Origin: Trichomonas vaginalis G3 | Taxonomy: Eukaryota > Parabasalia > Trichomonadida > Trichomonadidae | Direction: 5' to 3' | NCBI RefSeq assembly: GCF_026262505.1 | Contig: NC_067206.1 | Coordinates: 6,414,879 to 6,478,878 of the forward strand | DNA: 64,000 nt | In this document: piece by piece, positions 50,501-61,000 of the stretch | Layout: each line of letters starts with the position of its first letter | Numbering within the stretch: the first letter of the stretch is position 1 | The notes under the pieces: model-generated | What the model saw: only the letters and a program-made list of their open reading frames with translations | The model's database searches: none | What the model was told of the DNA's origin: nothing | Translations under genes and position numbers: made by a program

Positions 50501-51360
50501 ATGTCAACAACAGAGAACACAACAACTGCTATCGTTCATGAAGCCATTAATGAAGAATATGAATACATACAGTATAACAAACAATTGAGACTCATTCGTT
50601 CGGTCAAAGACGATATGTACCAGATGCAAAGTATTTTGACGGCTTGTTTTGCTCCAGACACTAAGCTTCCTAAAGACTGGTTTAGGAACCAAAGCACCAT
50701 TGAACTCTTAAGCGAAGCACAGCGAGACATACTTTTTTCTGAAAACAGTGAAGAACAGCGAGTAGGTAAAAAATCCCAGTCGCCAAAACTCTATGAAAAC
50801 CGTGAAAAATTGCCAAACGGTTTGAGAGGATATTATGTTCATAGACTTCTCGTAAATAATGTGGCACAATGGGCTTCAGCTCGCTATTCATGGTATGTTT
50901 GTAAACTTCTTGACGAACTTCACAGACAAGAACGCGAAGATATGGAAAAGAAACTTCATGCAAAAGATGAAGTCATTGAATCCAAAGACAAAAGCATACA
51001 GAAAAGAATACCACGTTCAGTACCAAAAGGAAAGGAAAAGAGTTATAAGTATATGATATATACTGAAGAGTTGGAGAAAGAAGAAGATAAAGATATGGTT
51101 ATGTTGCATTTAGTCAGAAGAAACAACAAGAGCTTTTATGACTTAGCTAAAATATATAAATCTGACAGAAACTGGTTCTATCGTGAAAACTTACCGATTT
51201 CAATGACACCGAATGAAGATGTGACACAAATAGTTTAAGATACGTTACCTCAAACACACTATGACATCAAAGGTTGCACAATACTTACATTCAAAGAAGA
51301 CTTAACATTACTGAAAGAAAAGATAACAGAATATTTCGACAACTTCAAAGAGGAAGAATG
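50501..51360 (+). pseudogene. KilA-N domain protein, unit 1
   Basis: Starts MSTTENTTTAIVHEAINEEY after TTTTTTTATCCGGAATATAA. KilA-N core at residues ~38-150 (DMYQMQSIL, KDWFRNQSTIELL, GLRGYYVHRLLVNNVAQWAS, KLLDELH), then coil (AKDEVIESKDKSIQKR) and a DUF3627-like C-terminal part from IPRSVPKGKEK. The core differs strongly from the copies at 24888-25693 and 62930-63757, while both flanks are almost identical. Minor damage near the end. Confidence 0.7.
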
Positions 51361-51542
51361 AAAAAAATCTCGTCGGGTGCCACGTTAGAACCATAGTGGA
51401 GAAAACCATGATAAAAACAAAACGCTCCATGTCGATCATAATCGACGAAGTGCAAATCTTCACTTCGTCAAGTTTATTTTGTTTTTACCATTTAAGTGTT
51501 GTAAAATGTCGATATGAAGACTAACCAAAAATATATTTTTGC
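51361..51542. other. Spacer with CACTTCGTC hairpin
   Basis: GACGAAGTGCAAATCTTCACTTCGTC (arms near 51442-51468 region) resembles the two perfect hairpins of element A at 28903-29046. No gene. Confidence 0.6.
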
Positions 51543-52016
51543 TTAAATGACGTCAGGGTCAATTTCTTCAACCATTTCACTTCCTTCGTCAATGTCAATA
51601 GAAGCTTCTTCAACCTTTGGTAAGAATTTCTGTATAACATCTTTGTTCGTTATTGTCTTCAGAGATGAAGGATAATATTTCACATTTGTTTCACCCTTCT
51701 TATATTCTTTCTGTTCGGAAAGATTCATAGCAATACTGAAGAAGTCAATGTTAGAGTTCTTTATGACAGTATAATGAGTATCTTTGACATTCACGAAGAA
51801 ACTCTTTTGTTTCAAAACTACTGCTAACTCTTGTGAAGTATAACGTTTGCGGTCAATGACAATAGCTAATGGTCTGACATACTGACTGAACTTAGATTCT
51901 TTCACAAACTTCTTGTTAAAGATAACATTGACGTTTGAAGCACCATTGAACTCATTCTTGATGGCAGTAGCGAGAGCATTGTATGAAAAGAACTTGCAAT
52001 CTTGCATGTGTTTCAT
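51543..52016 (-). CDS. Unknown 157-residue protein with acidic tail, unit 1
   Basis: Starts MKHMQDCKFFSYNALATAIK. An alpha/beta body with basic patches (NKKFVKESKFSQYVRPLAIV, IDRKRYTSQELAVVLKQ) and an acidic C-terminus (EEASIDIDEGSEMVEEIDPD). The acidic tail is reminiscent of single-stranded DNA binding proteins and of element A's gene at 23072-23491, without a firm family. Divergent from the gene at 52107. The start of a near-identical copy is cut by the right edge (63862-64000). Confidence 0.55.
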   Translation of the reverse strand: MKHMQDCKFFSYNALATAIKNEFNGASNVNVIFNKKFVKESKFSQYVRPLAIVIDRKRYTSQELAVVLKQKSFFVNVKDTHYTVIKNSNIDFFSIAMNLSEQKEYKKGETNVKYYPSSLKTITNKDVIQKFLPKVEEASIDIDEGSEMVEEIDPDVI

Positions 52017-52106
52017 TATAATAAAAAGTTCGAAATATTTTAAAACTAGCCTTAAAAAATCTAAGCTAATTTTTTTTCTAAGAAATTTTTTTATTTCCTA
52101 CTAAAG

Positions 52107-52784
52107 ATGTATCGGAAGTTGTCTAAGTTAGAACACTCGGAAATAAAACAACTTCTTACAGAAGCTAACATAGATGTTGCAAAACATTACGCGACAAACA
52201 AAAAATCACTCGCTGACATCCTCAATGACTACAATGGTGAAATAACTTATGATAGAATTCATGAGTTCATAAAGCCGCAACGCGGCGAGGACGAAGTCCA
52301 TGCAAGAGCATTTCCTTTAAATGACGTTGCTATTGACTTATATCATAGACGTTCAGTACCTCATGAAGTAAGAAGAGAAATGTTTGACATAACAAATGCA
52401 AACGTTGGTCATACTCGTAAAGCTCTTTCGCATGATGTTCGTCAAGAGATGTTTGAACTTACGAACTCAAACGTTGGTGAAACACGAAAGAGAGACGACA
52501 CACTGAAACAACAGAGAAGAGAGATGTTTAAAAGTGCTATAGAACAAGTTCGCAAAGCTAATAATGTCATTCGTTCCATTGACGACAAACCAAAAGAAGG
52601 TGAGAGATGGTTAAAGAAAGATGAAGAGAATAGGAAGAGAAATGTGAAGTCAGGCAATAGACTCATTGACTTTAACATCGAAGCTTTAGATGAACCAAAC
52701 AGAGACTACTTACACAAACATTTCGGTAAGGTTTTCATGAGACTCTTAGAGAAGATTAAAATAAACTCCCAACAAAGAAGTTAG
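52107..52784 (+). CDS. Unknown 225-residue charged protein ending at the duplication junction
   Basis: Starts MYRKLSKLEHSEIKQLLTEA after TTTTTTTATTTCCTACTAAAG. Mostly helical and very basic. It contains two repeats of 'R-x-E-M-F-(D/E)-(I/L)-T-N-(A/S)-N-V-G-x-T-R-K'. A GC-rich double hairpin (GCCGCAACGCGGC, GGACGAAGTCC, 52274-52299) is read through within the gene. The frame ends exactly where unit 2 begins, so the gene may be the first part of a longer one. No family recognised; terminal protein or DNA-binding roles are possible guesses only. Confidence 0.5.
   Translation: MYRKLSKLEHSEIKQLLTEANIDVAKHYATNKKSLADILNDYNGEITYDRIHEFIKPQRGEDEVHARAFPLNDVAIDLYHRRSVPHEVRREMFDITNANVGHTRKALSHDVRQEMFELTNSNVGETRKRDDTLKQQRREMFKSAIEQVRKANNVIRSIDDKPKEGERWLKKDEENRKRNVKSGNRLIDFNIEALDEPNRDYLHKHFGKVFMRLLEKIKINSQQRS
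52274..52299. repeat. GC-rich double hairpin inside a gene
   Basis: GCCGCAACGCGGC (52274-52286) and GGACGAAGTCC (52289-52299), read through in frame. Confidence 0.8.
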
Positions 52785-52794
52785 TATGGTTATC

Positions 52795-53079
52795 TTGGGT
52801 ACGGAGGCACTGCGTTCCACCGTACCCATTATATGTGAATTTGACACTTTACAAAACTGTTAACGTATATTTTGCAACACAAACGACAACACTAACTTAA
52901 CCTTAAATATTTACAAAACCGTTAACGTATATTTTACAACACAAACGCAAACGACAACACTAACTTAACCTTAAATATTTACAAAACCACCAACCACTTC
53001 ACCTCACTAACGTTTTCGCTAACGACTTCACTAATGAAAAAATAAACGTTCTCACTAACGTTCCCACTAATGTTCTCAT
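52795..53079. repeat. Hairpin and 'accttaaatatttacaaaac' direct repeats at start of unit 2
   Basis: GGGTACGG...CCGTACCC stem (about 52798-52828). Then two copies of a TTAACGTATATTTTRCAACACAAACG segment and several 'CACTAACGTT' words. Unit 1 has a shorter version at 38668-38830 whose hairpin pairs different bases (GGAGGC/GCCTCC). No gene. Confidence 0.7.
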
Positions 53080-53394
53080 TTACAAAAGTATTGCAGCGCT
53101 TCCATTGCTGTGCTTCACACAATAGTTCATATTCTTCAGTATCGCTGCTGTCGCTCCAATCGTCAGAGTCAAAATCACTGTCAAAATAATGTTAGTAAGT
53201 TTTGACAAAGCTAATGAAACACGTTTACCGTTTGTATCGTATGCTTTTAATTTCCCATTCTTTTTTTCATAAACGCTCAACTAACTTTACCCTTTCTCCC
53301 TCGTATCTGATAGAATGTATTTTCACGAGGAACGAAGAACAAATTCTTGAACTCATGACCGTTGTAGTTTGTTATCTCAATAGTTTTCGTCATT
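53080..53394 (-). pseudogene. Copy of the 108-residue protein, unit 2
   Basis: Same gene as 38830-39156: starts MTKTIEITNYNGHEFKN at about 53394. Slightly diverged and broken. Confidence 0.5.
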
Positions 53395-53540
53395 TATATA
53401 AAAATAAAATAAAAAAATAAACTTAAAATTAATGATATCACCACCCTCACACGTATGAAAACATAGCACAAAAATAAATTTAGGTGAAGTGGTGAGATTT
53501 CACCTCTTTTTTCACCTGTTTTTTCACCCTGTTGAATTCA

Positions 53541-54053
53541 TTACTTTATAACTCTCTTCCTTGGTTTCTTTTTAGTTGCTTTCTTCACGTCTGTCTCCAG
53601 CTTGACTGTCTTTCTTCTTCGTCCGTAATGATACCAGTTACTTCCACCAGTCAATGGGTCAAATGGTCTTTCGTAAGGGTTTCCATACATTCCATAGGGA
53701 CCATACGGAAGAACTACTGGTGGAGGAAGAGTTCCATCGACTCTATTTAAATGCATTGTTTCACCTTTCATCTGGTCATTAAAGTCTTTTGCATGTTTTG
53801 CAAACTCATCGTCCTTTCCTAAAGCATTTTCTGACTCAGTCGCAACCAAATTGGATGCTTTATTTATGAGCCCGATTTTATTTAATCTTAACTTCTTTGC
53901 AACCCAGCCTCCAATCTTTCCTTTATTTGCATCTAATGTCTTCGAAACTCTTCCTCCACTCATTTTATTTACTGCGTCATAAGCCCCAAGTGCTTTTGCT
54001 CCAAATGCTAATGCTTTTGTTCCCATTGCGCCTAAAGCTGCCCAAGCTACCAT
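53541..54053 (-). CDS. Glycine/alanine-rich virion-like protein with basic tail, unit 2
   Basis: 170-residue open copy of 39306-39833. Ala/Gly amphipathic N-terminus (MVAWAALGAMGTKALAFGAK), basic helices, tyrosine/glycine/proline segment and a basic tail with YGRRRK. Internal-virion-protein layout by pattern. It lacks a few residues (a short ENVSSP-like stretch) that unit 1 has. Confidence 0.55.
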   Translation of the reverse strand: MVAWAALGAMGTKALAFGAKALGAYDAVNKMSGGRVSKTLDANKGKIGGWVAKKLRLNKIGLINKASNLVATESENALGKDDEFAKHAKDFNDQMKGETMHLNRVDGTLPPPVVLPYGPYGMYGNPYERPFDPLTGGSNWYHYGRRRKTVKLETDVKKATKKKPRKRVIK

Positions 54054-54251
54054 TTACACCATATTAAAATCATCTCTCTTCAATATTATCTCATAAAAGT
54101 TCTCTTTACTGGAGAAAGTCAATGAAACATAAACATTCTCATTCATAAACTTCTTTCTTATCTCATCTATACGCTTCAAAATGTCTGAACAATTGCTAAC
54201 ATCTTCTACAACAGTTATTTCATCATGAATGACCTTCAAGAACAAGCTCAT
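54054..54251 (-). CDS. 65-residue copy without hairpin insertion, unit 2
   Basis: Same as 39834-40058 but without the double hairpin; the proteins are otherwise nearly identical, which shows the hairpin is an insertion or a deletion in frame. Confidence 0.55.
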   Translation of the reverse strand: MSLFLKVIHDEITVVEDVSNCSDILKRIDEIRKKFMNENVYVSLTFSSKENFYEIILKRDDFNMV

Positions 54252-55132
54252 TTAATATGCTATTAAAATCATCTCAATAATGAGTCCATCCTTTCCATCT
54301 TTAGGTAGCACAACATCTTTCATTGAAGAAGGTTCGACAAGTCTTATATTAAACTTACTGACAAAGTTTGTTATACTATAATGCTTCGGCGGCGAATACA
54401 TATAGTTTGAAAGACATAATATAGATTCTTCAGCAAATTCACTTATACTGGATTTTATAACAATGTTCTCACGAGACCAAATACCACCAATTGACAATCT
54501 TGTAAGCAATCCTGCTGAACCTTCAACTGTAAACGTCGATGGTAACATTCACGAAGGTCATCTATTGACATCTTTGAGTCACTGAATTTAAATATTTTCT
54601 TAAAGCAATCGTCATTATCTAACCATGCAATAGCTTTGAAGTTTTCATTCGAATATACATCTGCTTCATTAAATGTAAAACCTGACTTCTTTGCAGAGAC
54701 GACTTTAAAATCTATTGCATTTGTTTCAAAATTATACGCTATGGTAACTTCTGAAGGTAATGGGTGTCCTTCCGCAGTCAGTTGTTCTCTCACTACCGTT
54801 TGAAGCTTTGTGTTAAAAACTTTCATGTCATCTCCTGTGTCTAGGTTCACATACACAGCAATAGGAAAACTATCTTGCTTCTTTGTCTCATCATTATATC
54901 TCAAAACATTAAAGTTCTTCAATAATATTGTCCTTCCTGCTGGAATACTTCTAACTTGTCTTATTTCAATAGCTTTCTCACCTCCTACATACTCTACCCA
55001 GTGTCTTGGATATTCATAAGTATACTGACTTTCTTGAATTTTGGTTGGTTTCATCATAACGTGTTCATAGTATATCTTTATACTCTTGTCAGTTAGACTC
55101 GGTGCTATGTTCTGAATATTTCTGACTTGCAT
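54252..55132 (-). pseudogene. Virion structural protein candidate, unit 2
   Basis: Copy of 40059-40939 with the same late segment (NYMYSPPKHYSITNFVSKF). Lightly broken. Divergent from the ATPase across 16 bases. Confidence 0.45.
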
Positions 55133-55148
55133 TTTTAATGGAGATAAA

Positions 55149-56034
55149 ATGAAGCATTTAATACATGACGTAGATGAAGACATGAATGAAACTACAGACA
55201 AACTTAACTCTTCTCTCATTCTTCCTTTCAGTAAGGACTATGAGTTCTGTTCAAATGGTGTTTATTTCTATTGTGGAAAGATGGGGTCAGGTAAGACATT
55301 TAACCTCATTCGTCATATACTCATAACAGAACGTTTAGGAAATGACTCATATTATGACCAAATCATTATATCAGCAACTTCAGACTCTATGGACTCAACA
55401 GCGAAAACATTTATGTCAAAAGTTCAAGCCTCTGTCGTTAAAGTTCCAGACAGTGAACTCATTGAATTTCTTCAACGTTACATTCGACGTAAGAGGAAAT
55501 ATTATGCCATCGTTGAATTTATACAGTCAGGAATGCAAAAGACTTCTGAGAGATGGAAAGAATTATTGACAAACACCACTTACGTCAGTACTCAGGAGTT
55601 TACGATATGAAACGACTTACAAACTACATTCTATCAAAACTTTCAAAATACCCCTTCAAAAAGTATCCTTCAAACACTCTGCTCGTTTGCGACGACTTCG
55701 CCGGAAAAGGTTTAGTGTCAAAGCCTGACTCACCATTAGCTACATCATTACTAAAGTCAGACATTACCACTTAACTGTAGCAATACTTATGCAAACATGG
55801 AGGTTTTTAGCTTTAAACATAAAACGTCTCATAACTGACTTCGTTATCTTTCAAGGTTTCTCACGTTATGATATTGAACTCATTTGGAAACAGTCAGGTA
55901 TAACATTACCTTTTGAAGAAATTTGGGAAGCATATAAGTCTCTCATCTCTCCTCGTTCATACCTTGAGATTCATATCATGACTAATACCATTAAAGTCAA
56001 AAATATTCCATGGGAACGACCAACATTGTTTTAA
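55149..56034 (+). pseudogene. Packaging ATPase, unit 2
   Basis: Copy of 40956-41841. Walker A YCGKMGSGKTFNLI, Walker B NTLLVCDDFAGKG. Broken at few points; the rest is near-identical to unit 1. Confidence 0.75.
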
Positions 56035-56423
56035 AGTTTAACCTTCAATTGACTGATGGTAAACAAATTCCATGCATCTCTGTCGCCATTTCTGTTAATA
56101 TTTTTGCTGTCATTCATATCATCCACTTCCCCATCCGTTAACTTTTGAGGATATGCGTTAGAATAGCTGTTCTTAAATGAAGGCTTTTCACCTTTTAGCG
56201 CATAAACTCTATAACTTTCTGCATACTTTATGTTTGAACCTCCTGAGCCATCATTGACATAAATTTTTATAGGCTTCCACCCTTTGTTCATGTTCCTGCT
56301 TCTTCCCTTAGCTCTTTTGTTCAGTAGTTCTACATCTTTATACACAGCACCTGTCTCAGTGAATTCAACAATATTTTCATTCGTTAGCTTTACATTCAAA
56401 CCCTTGTCGAGTATATTGTTCAT
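56031..56423 (-). CDS. Unknown 130-residue protein, unit 2
   Basis: Copy of 41838-42230, with about one residue different. The strong conservation against many silent base changes nearby suggests a protein under selection. Confidence 0.55.
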   Translation of the reverse strand: MNNILDKGLNVKLTNENIVEFTETGAVYKDVELLNKRAKGRSRNMNKGWKPIKIYVNDGSGGSNIKYAESYRVYALKGEKPSFKNSYSNAYPQKLTDGEVDDMNDSKNINRNGDRDAWNLFTISQLKVKL

Positions 56424-56457
56424 TTCATACATATAAAAGGTTTTTATTCTATATGAA

Positions 56458-57050
56458 ATGAGAAGCAAATCCATCTTAGCTGGTGCCGTTAATGTTCCAA
56501 TTGAACCAACATCAAATGTTGACTCACGAACGACAAACAATATTGTCATAAAGAACTATAGTTCGGAGTGTTTGAAAGAAAAAGAACCAGAACTGAAATC
56601 CGTGAATTTAAACTCAGCTTCAAACGCTAACGCTACATCAGATGTTAAGTTAGAGTATCCACCACTGGACCAAATTCTTTCAAGAGAAGCCAACGACAAC
56701 CCTTACACAAATGTTCAAACAAATCCTTCAGATAACGTAGACCATTACCTTCTTCAGTTATATCAAACTATTTACTCAAAGACGATAAGAAGCTTTTGAC
56801 AAATCTTATAAGTAAGAACCAAATAATTCTAACAAAGGAGGACCTTGAAAATGTTATCTCACGAATAACAGGGAAACAATGTGTCATTGACTATCTCGAC
56901 CCTGAAATCGAATGCTGTGGTCAAACGCCACCATTCATGAAAATAGGTAACATCCGCATCATTGAAACACCAGGAACTACAGGAGTTGAGTTTAAGTATA
57001 AATATTCGAACGAGTATACAAAACTTTCAACAGAATATAACTTTGCTTGA
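56458..57050 (+). pseudogene. Unknown ~200-residue protein, unit 2
   Basis: Copy of 42265-42878. Here the N-terminal part MRSKSILAGAVNVPIEPTSN is open with the region that follows. Broken later. Confidence 0.5.
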
Positions 57051-57066
57051 AATATGTTTTAGTAAA

Positions 57067-57336
57067 TTAAAGCAATTTGTAATATCTGTCCAAAACTTCT
57101 TCAACAGTATCGAACTCATCTTCATAATGCAAACCTAATCTTATTGACTTGGTGCAGTTTTCACTAACACAATATAGCGCTTTGCGCTCGGCGCCTTTGA
57201 CGCCTTTTTCTGTTCTCTTGACTGACATAACTAACTCATTTGTTTCATCAAACAGCAACAACCAAAGTTCATGACCTAATACATAACATTCATACTTTAT
57301 ATTTTTAGCTCTGAGTTCTCTTGTAAGCTGTTGCAT
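57067..57336 (-). CDS. 90-residue-type protein with in-frame hairpin insertion, unit 2
   Basis: Copy of 42938-43180 with ten extra residues (GVKGAERKAL) after SVKRTEK, exactly encoded by the 30-base hairpin insertion at 57176-57205. The rest is unchanged. Confidence 0.6.
   Translation of the reverse strand: MQQLTRELRAKNIKYECYVLGHELWLLLFDETNELVMSVKRTEKGVKGAERKALYCVSENCTKSIRLGLHYEDEFDTVEEVLDRYYKLL
57176..57205. repeat. 30-base GC-rich double-hairpin insertion, unit 2 only
   Basis: AGCGCTTTGCGCT (57176-57188) and GGCGCCTTTGACGCC (57190-57204), inserted between AATAT and TTTTC, which are adjacent in unit 1 (about 43045). Length divisible by three. Confidence 0.95.
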
Positions 57337-58071
57337 TTAATATTTTCTAAAAAGTCAACTTCAACAGTCATTCGCACTGGTGCCTTCAGTTCTACAGGCT
57401 CGCCCTGAAAGTCAACAAGTCTGAATTGCATGTCTTTCAAATTATGAGGACTAATGCGAACCCATTTACCTAAATGAGTTGCTATGACAGGAACGTTTGG
57501 AATGAACATTGAATTTACTTCATAACAGAAAGACTTATATTCTACTGAACCTTTACTATTAACTCCTGAAATGCCTGTGACATTAGCTATTTTAGACTCA
57601 ATGTACAAACAATTACCATAACATACGTATGGAACAGATTTCATCTCAATCGTTTTGTCAAACTTTTCAAAGGAAATGTCATATGGTATGCTCCCAGAAG
57701 CAATTGAACTCTATGACTCATTCGTGTTATCTTAAACTCCTTCGCATAACTGAACTTCAAAACTCCTGCAATAAGTTTAACATTCATTAAGTTTTCTTCG
57801 TTCTCCTTGTTTATTGTAGTATTTATGAGCGCATTTAACACTCCAGCTAATGTTTCCATCTTATATTCTACATTATTGTGAAATCTTATTTCATGCTTCT
57901 TTCCATCTATTTCAAACTCCATGAAATCTGTTTCATCTGTTATAACGAAGTTGCGATAGTATTGAAGTCAACAACTCTGAAAGCAAGTGCTTCATTCTGT
58001 AGACCTAAGTTTGTTTGAAGCTTTACTGTCCCGTATTCGTTTGGGTCTGTACTTTGCAAATAGAACAACAT
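57297..58071 (-). pseudogene. Minor capsid / penton candidate, unit 2
   Basis: Copy of 43141-43915 with the same MQFRLVDFQGEPVELKAP segment. Broken at few points; divergent from the fibre gene across 17 bases (58072-58088, TTTTATTCTCATTAAAAT). Confidence 0.55.
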
Positions 58072-58088
58072 TTTATTCTCATTAAAAT
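58072..58088. promoter_or_regulatory. 17-base bidirectional leader
   Basis: TTTATTCTCATTAAAAT between divergent start codons (58071 minus, 58089 plus), identical to 43916-43932. Confidence 0.6.
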
Positions 58089-61000
58089 ATGACTATTGCT
58101 GCATATGCGTATGAAGCTGACAGAGCTAAACGTTTATATTTTGGACAATACTCTCTCACACTTACTGACAAATATATTGTTATCAGTGATGGAAATACCG
58201 AGAAATACATAACATGGAAGGACTATGAAAAGTTTGACCCTATTTTAACTCCATGTACAATGCCATTCATTGTAAATGGTGAAGTTGTCATGAAGAACGA
58301 CACAACAGTATATAAGTCTGTATATGAAGCATTAGAATATATGTTGAATTATAATCCCGAAAGATTTGACCCAAGCACTACACCATGTGCAATGCCTTTT
58401 ATTAAGGACGGTGAAATCGTAAGAGTTCCGGATTCAACGGTTTATACTGCTGTTCAAAACAGTTTACAAAACATTTTAGCGAATATCTTTAATTCAGAAA
58501 CTACAGAAATAAAATTACCATATATAACAGATGCTAAAGAAATTAAATCAAAAACGACAACATTATTTACGTCACTTAATGATTTAATGACTTATATCAT
58601 TAATATTCCTGCACCAACTACAGCATTTGATCCAAACTCGACGGTTTGCAGTGTACCTTTCATAAAGTCGCAAACGGACTCTTTGAGTCCTGAAGGTCTT
58701 TCAGACCGAAGCGACCAGGGCGAAGCCCATGACAGTTCAGTAATTGTTTTAAGGGATTCAACAGTTAATGAATCATTAAAGGCGTCATTAATGAAAATCA
58801 TTGATTTTAACTCATTCACGAATACATATAATTCATTCATTAATGTTTCATATGCTTCTAAAGAAGGTGAGCCAAAAACTATCGATAAAGCGGTGTATGA
58901 AATAAAAGCATCAACGACGAAATTGAATTCGTTAACTTTTGACGGTGATAGTTTCGTTAATGACATAACATCGGGGAAAACAATTTTAACGAAAGAATAT
59001 TTAAAATCTCATGTTAGTGAGTTCGTTGAAATTGAAAAAGAAGGTGGAATTAAGTTCGATCCACTGAATTTCATTTTCAGCTTAGCGAATGCGGGTGTTA
59101 GTTTCGCTGAATGGACAACAATATACAGAGTGAAATAAATGCAATATGGACGTTTTTGGGGTCAAAAGCGGAATGGGTGAGCTTGTAAAATGCTGCAAGA
59201 ACATTAGGTGAAACAGGAAATTTTGTAGATGGTTTTAAAAGACTTGTTTCAAATGTTTTAACAAACACAAAGAAATTATTTAGATATACTGTACATAACG
59301 GACGGATTTTCGAACAGATAGCAACAAAACCCTCCGGTTATGGCTGCGTTGATGATTTAGAGATATAAAACCACGTAACGACGGGAACGAAGAACATGAA
59401 CAACAGGATACTGGTCGGGTTATTCAAGACATTAAAAAACGTGTATCCTGAAGTTATTGATTTATTTAGAGGAGTTAATGATTCAATTTCAAAAACATTC
59501 TATAACCCTCGATGAAGAGAATAAATTAACAGATTATATATTCGTCATTATTGCAGAATTAATGAAGAGAATAAATGAAAAAGAATTGGTGATATCATTA
59601 ATGTCAGCGATGTAATGATGAAAAGAAATTTTGACTCATTATTTACAAAACCGAAAACAGAATATAGTCTTTATGACGTAATTACCGAATTAATGAAAAA
59701 GATTAATGATAATAAGAGTTCTGGCGGAAGAGTTGAATTAGAAGTGAATGATGTTAATGAGAAATTAGCCGAAAAAGCAGATAAAAACCATGTTCATTAT
59801 ATAAGTTCTGATGAACAGATTATAACGGACTATCATGGATATTTAACACAGAATGAACAAATAAGCACTGAAGATGTTAATGAAAGAAGATATAAATACA
59901 TTCGTGCTAAAGGTTATGACATAAGCTGTACTGTACATTATGACACAGGTAAAGCACAAGAAGCATTTAGTTATAACGATGAAATTTATGCCTCTACTTT
60001 CTCTGTTAAAGGTGTATTAGTTGAACCAAGATTTACTTTGAGAGTTAAGTCAAAAATAACGTTTGAAGATGCTATTAAAAGTAAAGCTGACAAAGTTGAA
60101 CTCGAAAGCAATGAACAAAGTTTTGAAATCTCATAAACACAACATCTCCGATATAAATGAACTTCAAACTTCTTTAGACAGTAAAGCCGACAAGAACCAT
60201 ACACATAAATCCTTCACTACTGTTAGAGCAGACGACATAATATTGAACTATACCCTTGGTTCAAGTGCACCTTTAGAGAATCCAAGTACAAGCGTAAAAG
60301 ATACACTAAACTCCTTAAATAGTAAATGTATGAACATTGAAGGTCATGTCAGAAACTTTTGAAACACATGAACTACCAGCAATGTTAGATAAGAAAGCAG
60401 ATAAGAACCATACACATGATTTCTTCACAACTGTTGGTATAGAAAGTATTGAAGGAACGGTTGAAGGAACTGGTGGGGATGCATTATATTGGAAACCTCC
60501 TAACTTTCCACAAGGTTTAACATCGGAGGAAAACATAACGACGATGAAATACATTAGATGTAGAAATGTTTATGTCATGGAGGATGAAAATAATGTTAAA
60601 TTCACTGCTCAAGATTTATATGATAAGAAAGCTGACAAGAACCATACACATAAATCCTTCACTACTGTTAGAGCAGACGACATAATATTGAACTATACCC
60701 TTGGTTCAAGTGCACCTTTAGAGAATCCAAGTACAAGCGTAAAAGATACTCTTAACAATTTAGATAACAGTTGCAGGAATATCGAAGATCATGCCAGAAA
60801 CTTTGAAGCATATGAACTACCAGCAATGTTAGATAAGAAAGCAGATAAAACTTATGTGGATGCAGAACTAACAAAGAAATTTTCGAAACCAGATACAATG
60901 ACATTTACAACAGAAATTATAAATGGTGAACCAGCAACTCCATTTGAATTTGTTAGAGGTCTTCAACCAGATACTTTTGAATTTTTCTTGGATAATTCTA

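Larger units (their letters stand above)
38641..52783. repeat. Duplication unit 1 of element B (about 14.1 kb)
   Basis: Matches 52784-64000 gene for gene in the same direction. It starts with a hairpin region GTACGGAGGCACTGCG (38668) that recurs at the start of unit 2 (52799). It carries accessory genes and hairpin insertions that unit 2 lacks, and lacks others that unit 2 has. Confidence 0.85.

Noticed and set aside
52107-52784. N-terminal part of a protein-primed DNA polymerase B
   Set aside because: Position and basic helices would allow it, but no exonuclease or polymerase motif is visible, so it is left as unknown.
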